Assembly (NCBI GenBank): GCA_023435645.1
Contig: JAEYRK010000066.1
Coordinates: forward strand, 28,416 to 92,415
Source of the DNA: Bacillota bacterium
Lineage (GTDB): Bacteria; Bacillota; Clostridia; Lachnospirales; Lachnospiraceae
Length of the DNA stretch: 64,000 bases
Reading direction: 5' to 3'
Shown here: positions 52,209 to 61,831 of the stretch, in pieces
How positions within the stretch are numbered: position 1 is the first letter of the stretch
How the letters are laid out: each line of letters begins with the position of its first letter
The notes under the pieces: model-generated
Database searches by the model: none
What the model was told of the DNA's origin: nothing
Seen by the model: the letters and a program-made list of their open reading frames with translations, nothing else
Position numbers and translations under genes: made by a program

Positions 52209-53870
52209 TTATGAGGCTGCTTCTGTCAGCTCCTGCGCTCTTTGGAGTGCTTCATCGATATTGGCACAGAGATTAGCTTCTCCCAGCAGCTGATCAAAGC
52301 CTGCCTTTTGCATCACATGTAGCGGCTGCTCCTGTACATGGGACAGAACTAAGGTAATATGCTTCTTCTTACATGCCTTCCATACATTGTTCAGGCTATG
52401 AAGCGCATTTACATCCATGGCCGGTACACTCCTCATCCGGAGTATCACCACCTTAGCATGAGAATCCAGAGAGATTTTCATGAATTTATCCGCTGCCCCG
52501 AAGAACATCGGTCCGTTGATTTCATAGACCAGGGTATGCTTCGGAACCTTTTTCAGTCTAAGGACTTCCGGATCATTGGGGTCCTCCTCCTCAGTAGTAT
52601 CAAGGTATTTCCAGCTCTGTACATCCGTAACCTCCGCCATCCGTTTCATGAACAGGATAGCGGCCATGAGAATTCCTACCTCGATTGCTACTACAAGGTC
52701 GAAGACTACGGTTAATACGAAGGTAGAAATCAAAACCAATACATCACTTTTCGGTGATCCCTTAATCAGAGAGGCAAATTCCCTCCATTCACTCATATGA
52801 TAGGCAACCATAAACAGGATGGCAGCGATGGTCGGCATCGGAATCAGAGAGGCATAGGGCATGAAGACCACCAGGATCAGGAATAAGGTTAAGGCATGGA
52901 CCATGCCGGCAATCGGTGTGCGGCCGCCATTTTTCACATTCGCTGCGGTTCTTGCAATCGCTCCGGTGGCAGGAATACCGCCAAAAAGACTGGAGAAGAT
53001 ATTACCGGTGCCCTGAGCGATCAGCTCCATGTTCGAGCGATGCCTGCTGCCGGTCATCCCATCTGCTACAACACAGGAGAGCAGAGATTCAACCCCTGCC
53101 AGAATGGCAATTGTAATTGCATCCGGCATTAGACCTCTGATCATATGTAAATCCATAGCCGGCAGCCGGAAGGCAGGAGGCTTGGAGGAAATCTCATATA
53201 GCTTCCCAATCGTAGAAACCTCCAGATCAAAGAGCTTCACTATCGCCGATGCCAATATGACTGCCATCAGGGAAGCCGGAATTCTGCGGTTTATCTTAGG
53301 CCAAAGAATCAAAATAGCAAGCGAGCCTGCACCTACCAGCAATGCCTGCCCATTTATCGTGGTGATACTCTCAATGCAGGCCTTCAGCTTCTCTATGGTT
53401 TCAATGGGCTTTGTCTCAAGGGTAAGCCCCATAAAATCCTTCAACTGTCCAATCAAGATGGTTACGGCTATGCCAAGCGTAAAACCGGTGGTTATGGTAT
53501 AGGGAATATATTTGATCAGTCTGCCGAATCGAAAAACTCCCATGAGGATGAGGAGAATACCTGCCATAATGGTTGCTGCTGCCAAGCCCTCCATCCCATT
53601 TCTTGCCACAATGCCTGCTACAATGGTAGCGAAGGCTGCCGTAGGTCCGGAGATCTGAACCCGGCTTCCGCCCAGGAAGGAGATGATAAAACCGGCTACA
53701 ATTGCCGTATATAGCCCCCTTTCCGGTGTTACACCTGATGCCAATGCCAATGCGATTGATAAGGGCAATGCAATAATTGCTACGATGATACCCGCCACGA
53801 TATCCTTAAGCAGCTGCTCCTTCGAATAGGTTTTCATGACCGAGAACAGCTTTGGCTTTAGTTTATCCAT
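52209..53870 (-). CDS. SulP family anion transporter with STAS domain
   Basis: A 553-residue carrier with about 12-14 helices (10-400), including the SulP signature 'IVAIIALPLSIALALASGVTPERGLY'. A C-terminal STAS domain (about 440-550) contains 'VVILRMRSVPAMDVNALHSL'. SulP proteins move sulfate, bicarbonate or other anions; the substrate here is not indicated by neighbours. The start follows GGAGGC. Confidence 0.9.
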   Translation of the reverse strand: MDKLKPKLFSVMKTYSKEQLLKDIVAGIIVAIIALPLSIALALASGVTPERGLYTAIVAGFIISFLGGSRVQISGPTAAFATIVAGIVARNGMEGLAAATIMAGILLILMGVFRFGRLIKYIPYTITTGFTLGIAVTILIGQLKDFMGLTLETKPIETIEKLKACIESITTINGQALLVGAGSLAILILWPKINRRIPASLMAVILASAIVKLFDLEVSTIGKLYEISSKPPAFRLPAMDLHMIRGLMPDAITIAILAGVESLLSCVVADGMTGSRHRSNMELIAQGTGNIFSSLFGGIPATGAIARTAANVKNGGRTPIAGMVHALTLFLILVVFMPYASLIPMPTIAAILFMVAYHMSEWREFASLIKGSPKSDVLVLISTFVLTVVFDLVVAIEVGILMAAILFMKRMAEVTDVQSWKYLDTTEEEDPNDPEVLRLKKVPKHTLVYEINGPMFFGAADKFMKISLDSHAKVVILRMRSVPAMDVNALHSLNNVWKACKKKHITLVLSHVQEQPLHVMQKAGFDQLLGEANLCANIDEALQRAQELTEAAS

Positions 53871-54018
53871 TGAATCAAGCCTCCGAAAATATAAAAAAGT
53901 GCGTCAGGTGAACTATAACTCTATGGGAATACCTGCGCCAATTACCAATCATAGTCCTTTTTTTTACAATTTTCAAGAAGCAATTTTACATTTTAGAAAA
54001 AGCAGCCTTCTTACCCTT

Positions 54019-54813
54019 TTACAGCGGTAGTCTCTTTCTCTTAAAAATAATTACTCCCGCAGCAAACAGGATCAGAATAATTCCCACAAATAACAAATTG
54101 ATCCCTAAAACATCATGATCCTTCACTACCTCTACCGGATCGTATATTCCATAAATCGTAAAGTTCTTAAGAAAACCTAAATCCTTGGAAGCTCCACTGA
54201 TCATCTTAAGCAGCAGGAACAGAATCGGTATACCGGCGCCAAACCCGGTGGATAGCTTTGCTTCATTAAAAAGGCAGGAACAGAAAAAGCTGATCATTAA
54301 CGCTACCATATTTACCAGCATCGTAGTAACATTCAAGGCGAAGAAGGCTCCTACCCTAAGTAGGCCGGGAAAGGCAGCACTGCTTACAGCAACACCAAGT
54401 CCAAATAATGCTATAAACAAAACGGCAACCGAGCTTAGTGCATAAAATCCTTGGGTAATTACAAGCTTAACCCTGGAATTAGGAGTTGAAAGCAAATATG
54501 CGAAGGACCCATTATCCACCAGCTTCGCTACCAGCTTATTTGCGAGAAGAATGCTGTATATCATCGGAAAGGCAATCATTAAAAGTCCATACAACCAGCT
54601 GCCCAGATAAGCTGTCAGCTCAGTTTCCACAGAGAAGCTCATGGCGTTCATAAGACCTTTAGGAAAGAGATCCAGCATTGAGACGATCGCTGACATATCC
54701 TCCGGGTCATACATCGATATCATCACTGACATATACATGGTTAGGACACCAAAGAAGATGAACAGCAGCATCCAATTCTTTTTCAGTGTGGTTTTTAATA
54801 AGGTTAGACTCAT
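54019..54813 (-). CDS. ABC-2 type permease
   Basis: A 264-residue membrane protein with six helices and a short C-terminal basic tail (FKRKRLPL). The layout fits ABC-2 family permeases that pair with the ATPase just upstream; the genes are one base apart. The substrate is unknown; neighbours such as antibiotic or lipid exporters are typical for the family. Confidence 0.82.
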   Translation of the reverse strand: MSLTLLKTTLKKNWMLLFIFFGVLTMYMSVMISMYDPEDMSAIVSMLDLFPKGLMNAMSFSVETELTAYLGSWLYGLLMIAFPMIYSILLANKLVAKLVDNGSFAYLLSTPNSRVKLVITQGFYALSSVAVLFIALFGLGVAVSSAAFPGLLRVGAFFALNVTTMLVNMVALMISFFCSCLFNEAKLSTGFGAGIPILFLLLKMISGASKDLGFLKNFTIYGIYDPVEVVKDHDVLGINLLFVGIILILFAAGVIIFKRKRLPL

Positions 54814-54814
54814 C

Positions 54815-55702
54815 CTACTTCCCCTCCTTGTTATAGAAATGCATAAAGATATCCTCCAGGGATTGTGTCTTCACATCCAGGCTCTGTACTGTAAACCGGG
54901 AAATCGTCTTCAGGAAGCGGTCAACACCCTCTCTTCTTAGGTATACCTCTAAGGAGCCATCCTCTGCCTTCCTTACCTCAAAGCCTTCTTTCATCAGTAC
55001 CTCAAAGTCCTCCTGCTGATTCACTGTCTTCAGGAGGTAGCATATTCTTTGGTTTCCCTTCAGACTCTGCACGTCGGATTGCTTCACCAGCCTACCATCC
55101 TTAATAATCAGGACGGTATCCGAGGTCCTCTCCACTTCTTCAAACATGTGACTGGACATCAGAATCGTCTTGCCCTTCTTCTTTTCTTCCAGTATCAGCT
55201 CCACAAAGCGGTTTTGCATCAGAGGATCTAAGCCACTGGTCGGTTCATCCAGAATCAGAACCTCCGGATCATGCATAAAGGCTGTTACAATGCCGACCTT
55301 TTGCTTCATTCCCTTGGAAAATCTCTTGATTTTTCCCTTGGTATCCAGTTCAAACCGATCGATCAGCTGCTTTTGACGGCTTGTATCCTTCGTCCCCCTC
55401 ATATCACACATAAATTTTAAGAACTCATCCCCATTCATGCCATCTAGGAAAGTAATTTCACCCGGAATATAGCCCAGGCTCTTTTGAATCTCCGGGGCCT
55501 GCTTCCAACAATCCAGCCCATGAATGGAGCAGCTGCCCTTATTCGGCTGCATAAAGCCCAGCAAAGCTCGGATTGTTGTGGTTTTGCCGGCTCCATTGGG
55601 TCCAAGATAGCCCAAAACCTCACCCTGCTTAACCTTGAAATCCAAATCATAGATGCCTTTTCCGCTGGGATATACGAGCGTTAGACCGTTCACCTCTATC
55701 AT
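54815..55702 (-). CDS. ABC-2 exporter ATPase
   Basis: A 295-residue ATPase with Walker A 'GPNGAGKTTTIRALLGFM', signature 'FSKGMKQKVGIVTAF', Walker B 'VLILDEPTSGLDP' and switch 'MSSHMFEEVERTSD'. A C-terminal regulatory domain (about 215-295) follows. The start follows AAGGAGGAG. It energises the permease encoded next. Confidence 0.92.
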   Translation of the reverse strand: MIEVNGLTLVYPSGKGIYDLDFKVKQGEVLGYLGPNGAGKTTTIRALLGFMQPNKGSCSIHGLDCWKQAPEIQKSLGYIPGEITFLDGMNGDEFLKFMCDMRGTKDTSRQKQLIDRFELDTKGKIKRFSKGMKQKVGIVTAFMHDPEVLILDEPTSGLDPLMQNRFVELILEEKKKGKTILMSSHMFEEVERTSDTVLIIKDGRLVKQSDVQSLKGNQRICYLLKTVNQQEDFEVLMKEGFEVRKAEDGSLEVYLRREGVDRFLKTISRFTVQSLDVKTQSLEDIFMHFYNKEGK

Positions 55703-55781
55703 AAATACTCCTCCTTATAAAGATTCAAACTTTAGAATTTCTCCATAGACAGCCCTCTTTCCTCGTGATAGATTGTACCTA

Positions 55782-55839
55782 ATAAAAATCGACCGAATTG
55801 GATTATGAACTAATCGTAGCGCCATAAACCGATTCGGTC
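55782..55839 (-). terminator. Terminator of the VTC-CotH operon
   Basis: GACCGAAT (55791-55798) and ATTCGGTC (55832-55839) form the stem base; on the minus strand it is followed by GATTTTTATT. It lies 43 bases after the first CotH stop. Confidence 0.65.
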
Positions 55840-55881
55840 AATATATCTGTTTTACTTCTCATCTACTTTTAATAGGGGGCA

Positions 55882-57897
55882 TTATTTGATCACACAGATG
55901 ACCTCTGCCTTCAAATCCTTTAGCATATCAGAGGTAAGGATTAGCTCCTCGGTATCATAGCTCCTTCCATTCACCTGCCAGTGCTTAAATTCCTTACCTA
56001 CCGGAATAATCGGGGTAATCACTGTTTGATAATCCGTAAAGTAGCTTCCGGTGAATTGCTCCTCCGTTACCACCGAATTCACCTGTACTCCGCAGCCCTC
56101 TGCCGGTTGTACACTCAGCTGGTATAGGTCTCCCAGCTTAAAATGCTTCTGGTAGCTAAGGGGTACATTCTTTGCCCGTTGATATCCATAGTTACGGATC
56201 TCCTCCAGCCTCTCCTCCAGCTGCTCAAATTGTACCCAGGGTGCCAGAAGATCCTTGTTGTACATGTTTTTCTGTTCCTCAACTCTTGAGTAATGCATCT
56301 CCTCAAGCACCTTGTTCAGATTATCCGAGGAGAAGGCACCATTGATCAGATCCATCGTTTTGGTGATAAAGAATTCTCTGCAGTCCTCTCTTTGCATCAG
56401 CTGGCCAAACAGAGGGGCCTCCTTCTTGATTTCACCCTTAGCACCCACATACCTCCAGATATTTTCCATCAGTGCTCCATTACCATAGATACCGAAGCTA
56501 TAGTCAAGATCATGGAGCAGGTATCTCCATTTTCCGTCAAAGGGTGCTTCCCTGTATTCTTCCCCCTCCAATGCATAATAACGATAGGTCTTATAATTAT
56601 TGTGAGGCCAATCCTCATTGCCAATATAGGCCTGAAGTGCATAGTAGGACAAGTAATTCTCCACATCGATCAGCTGATTAAGCTCCTCAAATACCGCATC
56701 ATTGGTCAGATCCTGCCCCGCATAGGTTTGATACATTGCCTCATAATCAGAGACGATCTGTTCATTTCCTCCGTCCTCATCCACATCCTTAAAGGTCTCT
56801 CCGCCCTCCAGTATCTGAAATTCTCCCTCATACTTTCCATAGTTCTCATCAAAATAATCATCACCATAAACCTCATGGAGCCAGAAGGCTCCTTTGTACT
56901 CCCCATTCACGAATAAAGCAGCCGGGCGAACTGCTTGATAGTCCATATAACCAGCCTGACCGGCCAGTGTCTGGAACAGCTCATCACGGATAAAGGCAAA
57001 GCCGTTGTCATTGCCGCAATTTCTTAATACCAGTCGATTAAAGGCATCAGCCGGCTTCCCCTCCGTGGTGATCTTCCACGGAAAGAATTCATACCGAAGC
57101 TTATTGTTCACTTCGTCATAGGACTTTCTGGTAAAGATTTTAATGGACTTCTGCAGGTTTGCTCTGGACCACCCGCCATATACCCTGATCCCTGCTGTCT
57201 GTGCAGCAATTCTGCTTCCATCCGGTTCAAAGATCTCCAGAAATACCTCTCTCTCACTTTCCCTGCCCCGCATATTAAAATTAGCAGGTGCCGGCGGATC
57301 AATCTTCTCATAGGGGTGCTCCTTGACATAATCATCCCTCAGCTTTCCTTCTATGAAGATACCATATTCATAATCATAGAGATTATACGGATCGGTGGTC
57401 ACTGAGAATACCAATGTACTGAAGCGGCTGCTAATATCCTGGCCGATAAAATAGGTCCGTACCAGAGTTTCTGATTGACTTCCATCCTCAAAAAACGCCT
57501 TGGCCTTAACAGAAACAACCTGATTCTCAGCACCGGCGGTGAGCTTAATCGCCTCCTCATACAGGGTCTTCTCCTCATCCGGATCTGTTCCGTCCATGGT
57601 ATAATAAATCATACCGGGCTTAGTGCCTTGCATGATTAGCTCAGTATCCTCAGAGTAATAGGTATCTGTGAGGGAGAAGCTGATGCTGTCCTCTACGATC
57701 ACTATCTCCTCGGAGGTATTATCCTCCTCCGACTTCTTCTCGCTTTGTCCCTGCTTGCTTTGTCCCTGTTCGCTCTGCCCTTCTTTCCCGGTCACAGGAT
57801 CGGTTTTCTTCTGCTGCCCCTTATTATCGCAGCCTGCCAGGCATAGCAGCAGCACGGTAAGAAGCAGAAGATAGCTCAACCTATTTTTTTTCATCAT
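55882..57897 (-). CDS. CotH-kinase-family lipoprotein (downstream copy)
   Basis: A 671-residue lipoprotein with lipobox LAGC (Cys about 23). A Gln/Gly/Ser/Glu-rich linker (about 25-65, with repeated GQSEQGQSKQGQSE) leads to a chitobiase-like beta domain ('YYTMDGTDPDEEK', about 95-150). The CotH kinase domain (about 160-600) has probable nucleotide-binding Lys in 'LQKSIKIFTRK' and acidic motifs 'NEDWPHNNY' and 'LLHDLDYSFGIYG'. A small C-terminal domain follows. CotH is an atypical protein kinase of spore coats; extracellular lipoprotein forms may phosphorylate surface proteins, though targets are unknown. It is a close paralogue of the 58107-60077 gene. Confidence 0.87.
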   Translation of the reverse strand: MMKKNRLSYLLLLTVLLLCLAGCDNKGQQKKTDPVTGKEGQSEQGQSKQGQSEKKSEEDNTSEEIVIVEDSISFSLTDTYYSEDTELIMQGTKPGMIYYTMDGTDPDEEKTLYEEAIKLTAGAENQVVSVKAKAFFEDGSQSETLVRTYFIGQDISSRFSTLVFSVTTDPYNLYDYEYGIFIEGKLRDDYVKEHPYEKIDPPAPANFNMRGRESEREVFLEIFEPDGSRIAAQTAGIRVYGGWSRANLQKSIKIFTRKSYDEVNNKLRYEFFPWKITTEGKPADAFNRLVLRNCGNDNGFAFIRDELFQTLAGQAGYMDYQAVRPAALFVNGEYKGAFWLHEVYGDDYFDENYGKYEGEFQILEGGETFKDVDEDGGNEQIVSDYEAMYQTYAGQDLTNDAVFEELNQLIDVENYLSYYALQAYIGNEDWPHNNYKTYRYYALEGEEYREAPFDGKWRYLLHDLDYSFGIYGNGALMENIWRYVGAKGEIKKEAPLFGQLMQREDCREFFITKTMDLINGAFSSDNLNKVLEEMHYSRVEEQKNMYNKDLLAPWVQFEQLEERLEEIRNYGYQRAKNVPLSYQKHFKLGDLYQLSVQPAEGCGVQVNSVVTEEQFTGSYFTDYQTVITPIIPVGKEFKHWQVNGRSYDTEELILTSDMLKDLKAEVICVIK

Positions 57898-58106
57898 CCA
57901 TAATCCCCCTCATTTTATCTCTGTATAAAATCTGTCTTTTCAACAACGAAATGAAGAAATAAACTATATGCTATTGATTATATAATAGTTTACCGGAATA
58001 TGGTATGTGCTTTTTTTCTGATTTTATGACAAATTCTTGTAGGTAATTACTAAGAGCGATGTATACTTCACTCTTATCCTTTCCTGTAGAACCCCGCTGC
58101 CATGCA

Positions 58107-60077
58107 TTATTTCAGATAGCAGATTACTTCCACCCTCTGATCCTTCAGCATGGACGCGGTTATAGCCAGCTGCTCCTGTTGATATCTTTTGTCATTCACC
58201 TGCCAATACCCGAATTCCTTACCTTCCGGGAGTACCGGGCTAAGAACGGTAGCATAGTCCGGGAAGTAGGAGCCTTCAAAGAACTCCTCCGTCAGGATGG
58301 AGTTAATCTTCACCTTACAGCCCTCCGCCGGCTGCACCGTTAATTGATATAGTTCCCCCAATTGGAACCGATTTTTATAGGTTATCGGTATGTGCTCCGC
58401 CCGCTGCTCTGCATAGGTGCGTATTACCTCCAGCTCTGTATTCAGCCGTTCAAACTCCACCCCTTCCGGAAGCAGGTTCTTATGATACATGTTCTTTTGC
58501 TCCCTGATTCTGGATGTATTCATCTCCTCCAATACACGGTCTACATGAGTCGGTGAGAAGGCCCCGTTAATCAGGTCCATCGTCTTGACAATAAAGAACT
58601 CCTGGCAATCCTTTCTTTGCATCAGCCGACCGAACATGGGGCATTCTTCCCTGATTGCCCCCTTACTTCCGATGTATTTCCAGAGATTATCATTCAGTGC
58701 ACCGTTACCGTAGATTCCAAAGCTATAGTCCATATCATGGGGCAGGTACCTCCATTTCCCATCGAAGGGTGCTTCCCGGTAATCCTCTCCCTCCTTTGCA
58801 TAATAACGGTAGGTTTTGTAGTTATTGTCCGGCCAATCCTCATTGCCGATATATAGCTGCAGCGCATAATAAGCCAGATAGTTCTCTACGTCCATCAGCT
58901 TGCAAAGCTCCTGATAGGTTGCATCATCGGTCAGATCCTGCTCTGCATAGGCATACATCGCCTCATAATCAGCGATTTCCTGTGTGTTATCCCCATCCTT
59001 ATCAAGTTTCTTATAGATTTCGCCTCCCTCTAATACCTTCATGGTTCCAGAGTAATTTCCATAGTACTCATCAAAATATTCCTCATCATACACCTCATGG
59101 AGCCAGAAGACCCCCTTGTATTCCCCATTGATGTATAGAACAGCAGGGCGAACTGCCTGATAGTCCATGTATCCGGCATCCCCCGCCAGAGTCTGCAGCA
59201 GCTCATCCCGGATAAAGGCCAAACCATTATCATTGCCGCTATTTCTAAGGACCAGCCGTTTAAAGGCATCGGCCGGCTCACCCTGGGCATTTAGCTTCCA
59301 TGGGAAGAATTCATATCTGAGCTTATTGTTTTCCCGATCATATTCCTTTCTGGTATAGATTTTTATGGATTTCTGCTGGCTAGCCCTGGACCAGCCTCCA
59401 TAGGTACGAATCCCTGCCGGATAGGCTGCGATCCTGGTGCCATCCGGTTCAAAAACCTCCAGATAGACTTCCCGCTCACTTTCCCTGCCACGCATATTAT
59501 AATTAGCAGGCGCGGAGGCCTCTATCTTCTCGTAGGGATGTGCCTTGATATAATCTTCCCTGAGCTTTCCCTCCACCAGAATTCCATATTCGTCATCATA
59601 TAGGTTATAGGGATCGGTGGTGACCGAGAACACCAGCGTATTGAACCGACTTCTAACGATTCTCCCTACAAAATAGGTTCGGGTGATAACATCGGATTCC
59701 CCACCGTCTTGATAGTATGCCTTTGCCCTGATACAGACCGCCTTTGTTCCCTCCGCAGCAATCAGCTTGATTGGATTCTGATATAGGAGCTGATTTTGAT
59801 CCGGATCAGTACCATCCAGCGTATAATAAATTTCACACGGCTTGTTACTTAGAATTTGCAGCTCAGAGTCCTTATAGATGAAAAAGTCTGAGAGGGAAAA
59901 GCTTATCCCTCCATCCTTCGAAACAGTGATATCCAAAGGCTCCTCCGACTTCACCGTAATGGGGGCAGTTAGTTCTGTTCCTCCCATCACCGTTTTAACA
60001 GTCATTCTATTACAGCCTGCTAAGGCAAAAGCCGTAAGCGACACCAACAGTACAAACCATCTCCGGTTTGTCTTCAT
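58107..60077 (-). CDS. CotH-kinase-family lipoprotein (upstream copy)
   Basis: A 656-residue lipoprotein with lipobox ALAGC. It has the same order as its neighbour: linker, chitobiase-like domain ('YYTLDGTDPDQNQ'), CotH kinase domain ('QQKSIKIYTRK', 'NEDWPDNNY', 'LPHDMDYSFGIYG') and C-terminal domain. Most of the kinase domain is shared nearly word for word, but the linker is unlike and shorter. A recent tandem duplication with divergence of the ends is likely. Both lie in the VTC/DUF4956 operon. Confidence 0.87.
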   Translation of the reverse strand: MKTNRRWFVLLVSLTAFALAGCNRMTVKTVMGGTELTAPITVKSEEPLDITVSKDGGISFSLSDFFIYKDSELQILSNKPCEIYYTLDGTDPDQNQLLYQNPIKLIAAEGTKAVCIRAKAYYQDGGESDVITRTYFVGRIVRSRFNTLVFSVTTDPYNLYDDEYGILVEGKLREDYIKAHPYEKIEASAPANYNMRGRESEREVYLEVFEPDGTRIAAYPAGIRTYGGWSRASQQKSIKIYTRKEYDRENNKLRYEFFPWKLNAQGEPADAFKRLVLRNSGNDNGLAFIRDELLQTLAGDAGYMDYQAVRPAVLYINGEYKGVFWLHEVYDEEYFDEYYGNYSGTMKVLEGGEIYKKLDKDGDNTQEIADYEAMYAYAEQDLTDDATYQELCKLMDVENYLAYYALQLYIGNEDWPDNNYKTYRYYAKEGEDYREAPFDGKWRYLPHDMDYSFGIYGNGALNDNLWKYIGSKGAIREECPMFGRLMQRKDCQEFFIVKTMDLINGAFSPTHVDRVLEEMNTSRIREQKNMYHKNLLPEGVEFERLNTELEVIRTYAEQRAEHIPITYKNRFQLGELYQLTVQPAEGCKVKINSILTEEFFEGSYFPDYATVLSPVLPEGKEFGYWQVNDKRYQQEQLAITASMLKDQRVEVICYLK

Positions 60078-60145
60078 AATCTTTTATCCTCCCCTATATA
60101 ATTCCTTGACTGATAGCCCTGTGGCTTCCCATCCACAGGAAGGGA

Positions 60146-61150
60146 TTATTCATTGGCCGAATCCGTAGACCCGGCGATTTCCTCTACCGTCGTAATATCA
60201 AGAACACCGCCTGCTATGGCAATTACCCTACTGTCGATTCCCTCCTTGCAGCCGGTTACTTTTATGCTGCCCCCACAGATATAGACATACCCCTTCGTGT
60301 TATCCTCATCATTCTTTGATTCAATGCCCTTTCCTGTCATGGAGTGAAGAAGAAAGTTCCCATCCCATATCTTTACGCAATCCTTACCATTGATAGCATC
60401 CTTGATGGCCGTTATCTGATAATTACCACCGGTAAACACCAGATCGTCCTTGGAAACTACCCCATGCTTATAATTACCGGTAATCCTAAGGCTTCCTTCC
60501 CCGTTCAAGGTCAGATCAGCCCTGCTGAAAATAACACCATCCATCTTGTCCCCATCCGCAAGCTTGTACTCCTTTCCGTCCGTTAAGGTGTTCTCCGTAT
60601 TCTTGGAGAGGGTAAGGAATACCTTATCTGCTTTCTTGATATAGATGGGAGCATTGTCTGAGCAATCAATGCTTACCCCTTGTAACACAATATGTATTTT
60701 ATCCTCATCTCCGGCATCAACAATCAGCCGGCCTTCCGTAAGAGCTCCGGTTATTACATAGGTCCCTTCTGTCTGTATGGTTAGGATGCCGTCTGAAGCC
60801 TTTGCACCCTCTCCCTTAATTTTTATATCCATCCCCTCCAGGGTAATATGAGTTGCAGTACTGTCATCATACTCTGTTTCATGATCCCTGGCTGAAAATC
60901 CTGTATCCACAGTTACTGTTGAGGCTCCAAAGGATCCTGCCACCGGATGAGACTCCCTCTTTTCAGCAGATGCAGTCGGCGTACTGCCTACGGTGTTTAT
61001 GGAATTCCCCTCTAGGTCTGAGCTGGCCTGTACGGCATCAGGGCCCCCCTTGATCCCGGTTTCCTGTTGATCCTTTTTGGCGGAACACCCGGTCATTAAC
61101 GTTATGATAGCCACCAGCAGTATTCCTGATAAGCGTAATCTTCTATCCAT
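60146..61150 (-). CDS. DUF4353-like carbohydrate-binding lipoprotein
   Basis: A 334-residue lipoprotein with lipobox MTGC. Residues about 100-325 form a right-handed beta-helix type repeat with 'ITLEGMDIKIKGEGAKASDG', 'GTYVITGALTEGRLIVDAG' and 'NGEGSLRITGNYKHGVVSKD', as in DUF4353 'carbohydrate-binding domain' proteins. Many family members are longer; this one stops right after 'AGGVLDITTVEE'. Function unknown; context links it to the CotH/VTC system. Confidence 0.78.
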   Translation of the reverse strand: MDRRLRLSGILLVAIITLMTGCSAKKDQQETGIKGGPDAVQASSDLEGNSINTVGSTPTASAEKRESHPVAGSFGASTVTVDTGFSARDHETEYDDSTATHITLEGMDIKIKGEGAKASDGILTIQTEGTYVITGALTEGRLIVDAGDEDKIHIVLQGVSIDCSDNAPIYIKKADKVFLTLSKNTENTLTDGKEYKLADGDKMDGVIFSRADLTLNGEGSLRITGNYKHGVVSKDDLVFTGGNYQITAIKDAINGKDCVKIWDGNFLLHSMTGKGIESKNDEDNTKGYVYICGGSIKVTGCKEGIDSRVIAIAGGVLDITTVEEIAGSTDSANE

Positions 61151-61165
61151 GCGATCCTTCCTTCC

Positions 61166-61831
61166 CTATAGCTCTTCGCTATTGTAAGCCACTCTGCCGC
61201 AGAGGATTTCAAGATTACCATTCCTGCAGCGGATGCTATCAATCAGTTCCTTCTCATGCTCCGGATTCTTTAGGATGATCCGGTAGGTTAATTTATATAG
61301 GCTTCCCATCCCGGAGGTTTTCACCTGAATCAGCTCCTGCTTCTTTACATACATATCAAATAAATCATCAAATACTCCGTTATAATCCAAGGATTCAGGT
61401 ATTGTGATTTTAAGCTCCTTCATCCTATGCTTCGGCTCACCGAAGCCGGTCATATTATAGAGGATACTGATACCACCAATAACAGCAACAAATATCCCTG
61501 CAGCTACCAGATATCCCATCCCGGTTGCCAGACCAACTGCCATAGCCAGAAAGATGCTGTTGATCTCCCTCGCATTTCCGGGGATCGATCGGAAACGGAC
61601 CAGGCTGAAGGCACCCATAACCGCAACCCCTGTGCCCAAATTACCGTTCACCATGATAATTACCATCTGGACAATGGCAGGCAGAATAGCCAATGTAATG
61701 ACAAAGCCCTTGCTGCTGGCATAAAAGCTTTTGTGGATTAGGGCGAGTATACCACCCAGCAGCAGTGAGCAGGCCAAACAGATCACAAACATCTCCAATG
61801 AAAAGGTATCCTTTAAAACCGAGTTAAGCAT
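61166..61831 (-). CDS. DUF4956 membrane protein
   Basis: A 221-residue protein with four N-terminal helices (about 10-125) containing 'GNLGTGVAVMGAFSLVRFRS' and 'AVGLATGMGYLVAAGIF', and a cytoplasmic C-terminal alpha/beta domain (about 135-221). DUF4956 is usually encoded beside VTC-domain proteins, as here. The start overlaps the VTC gene end by 8 bases. It may anchor the polymerase at the membrane. Confidence 0.88.
   Translation of the reverse strand: MLNSVLKDTFSLEMFVICLACSLLLGGILALIHKSFYASSKGFVITLAILPAIVQMVIIMVNGNLGTGVAVMGAFSLVRFRSIPGNAREINSIFLAMAVGLATGMGYLVAAGIFVAVIGGISILYNMTGFGEPKHRMKELKITIPESLDYNGVFDDLFDMYVKKQELIQVKTSGMGSLYKLTYRIILKNPEHEKELIDSIRCRNGNLEILCGRVAYNSEEL

Noticed and set aside
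53029..53502. 157-codon plus-strand open frame
   Set aside because: Antisense to the SulP gene; no ribosome site and no family features.
56293..56916. 207-codon plus-strand open frame
   Set aside because: Antisense to the CotH gene; its Ile/Leu-rich composition follows from the complementary strand of Glu/Asp/Asn-rich codons.
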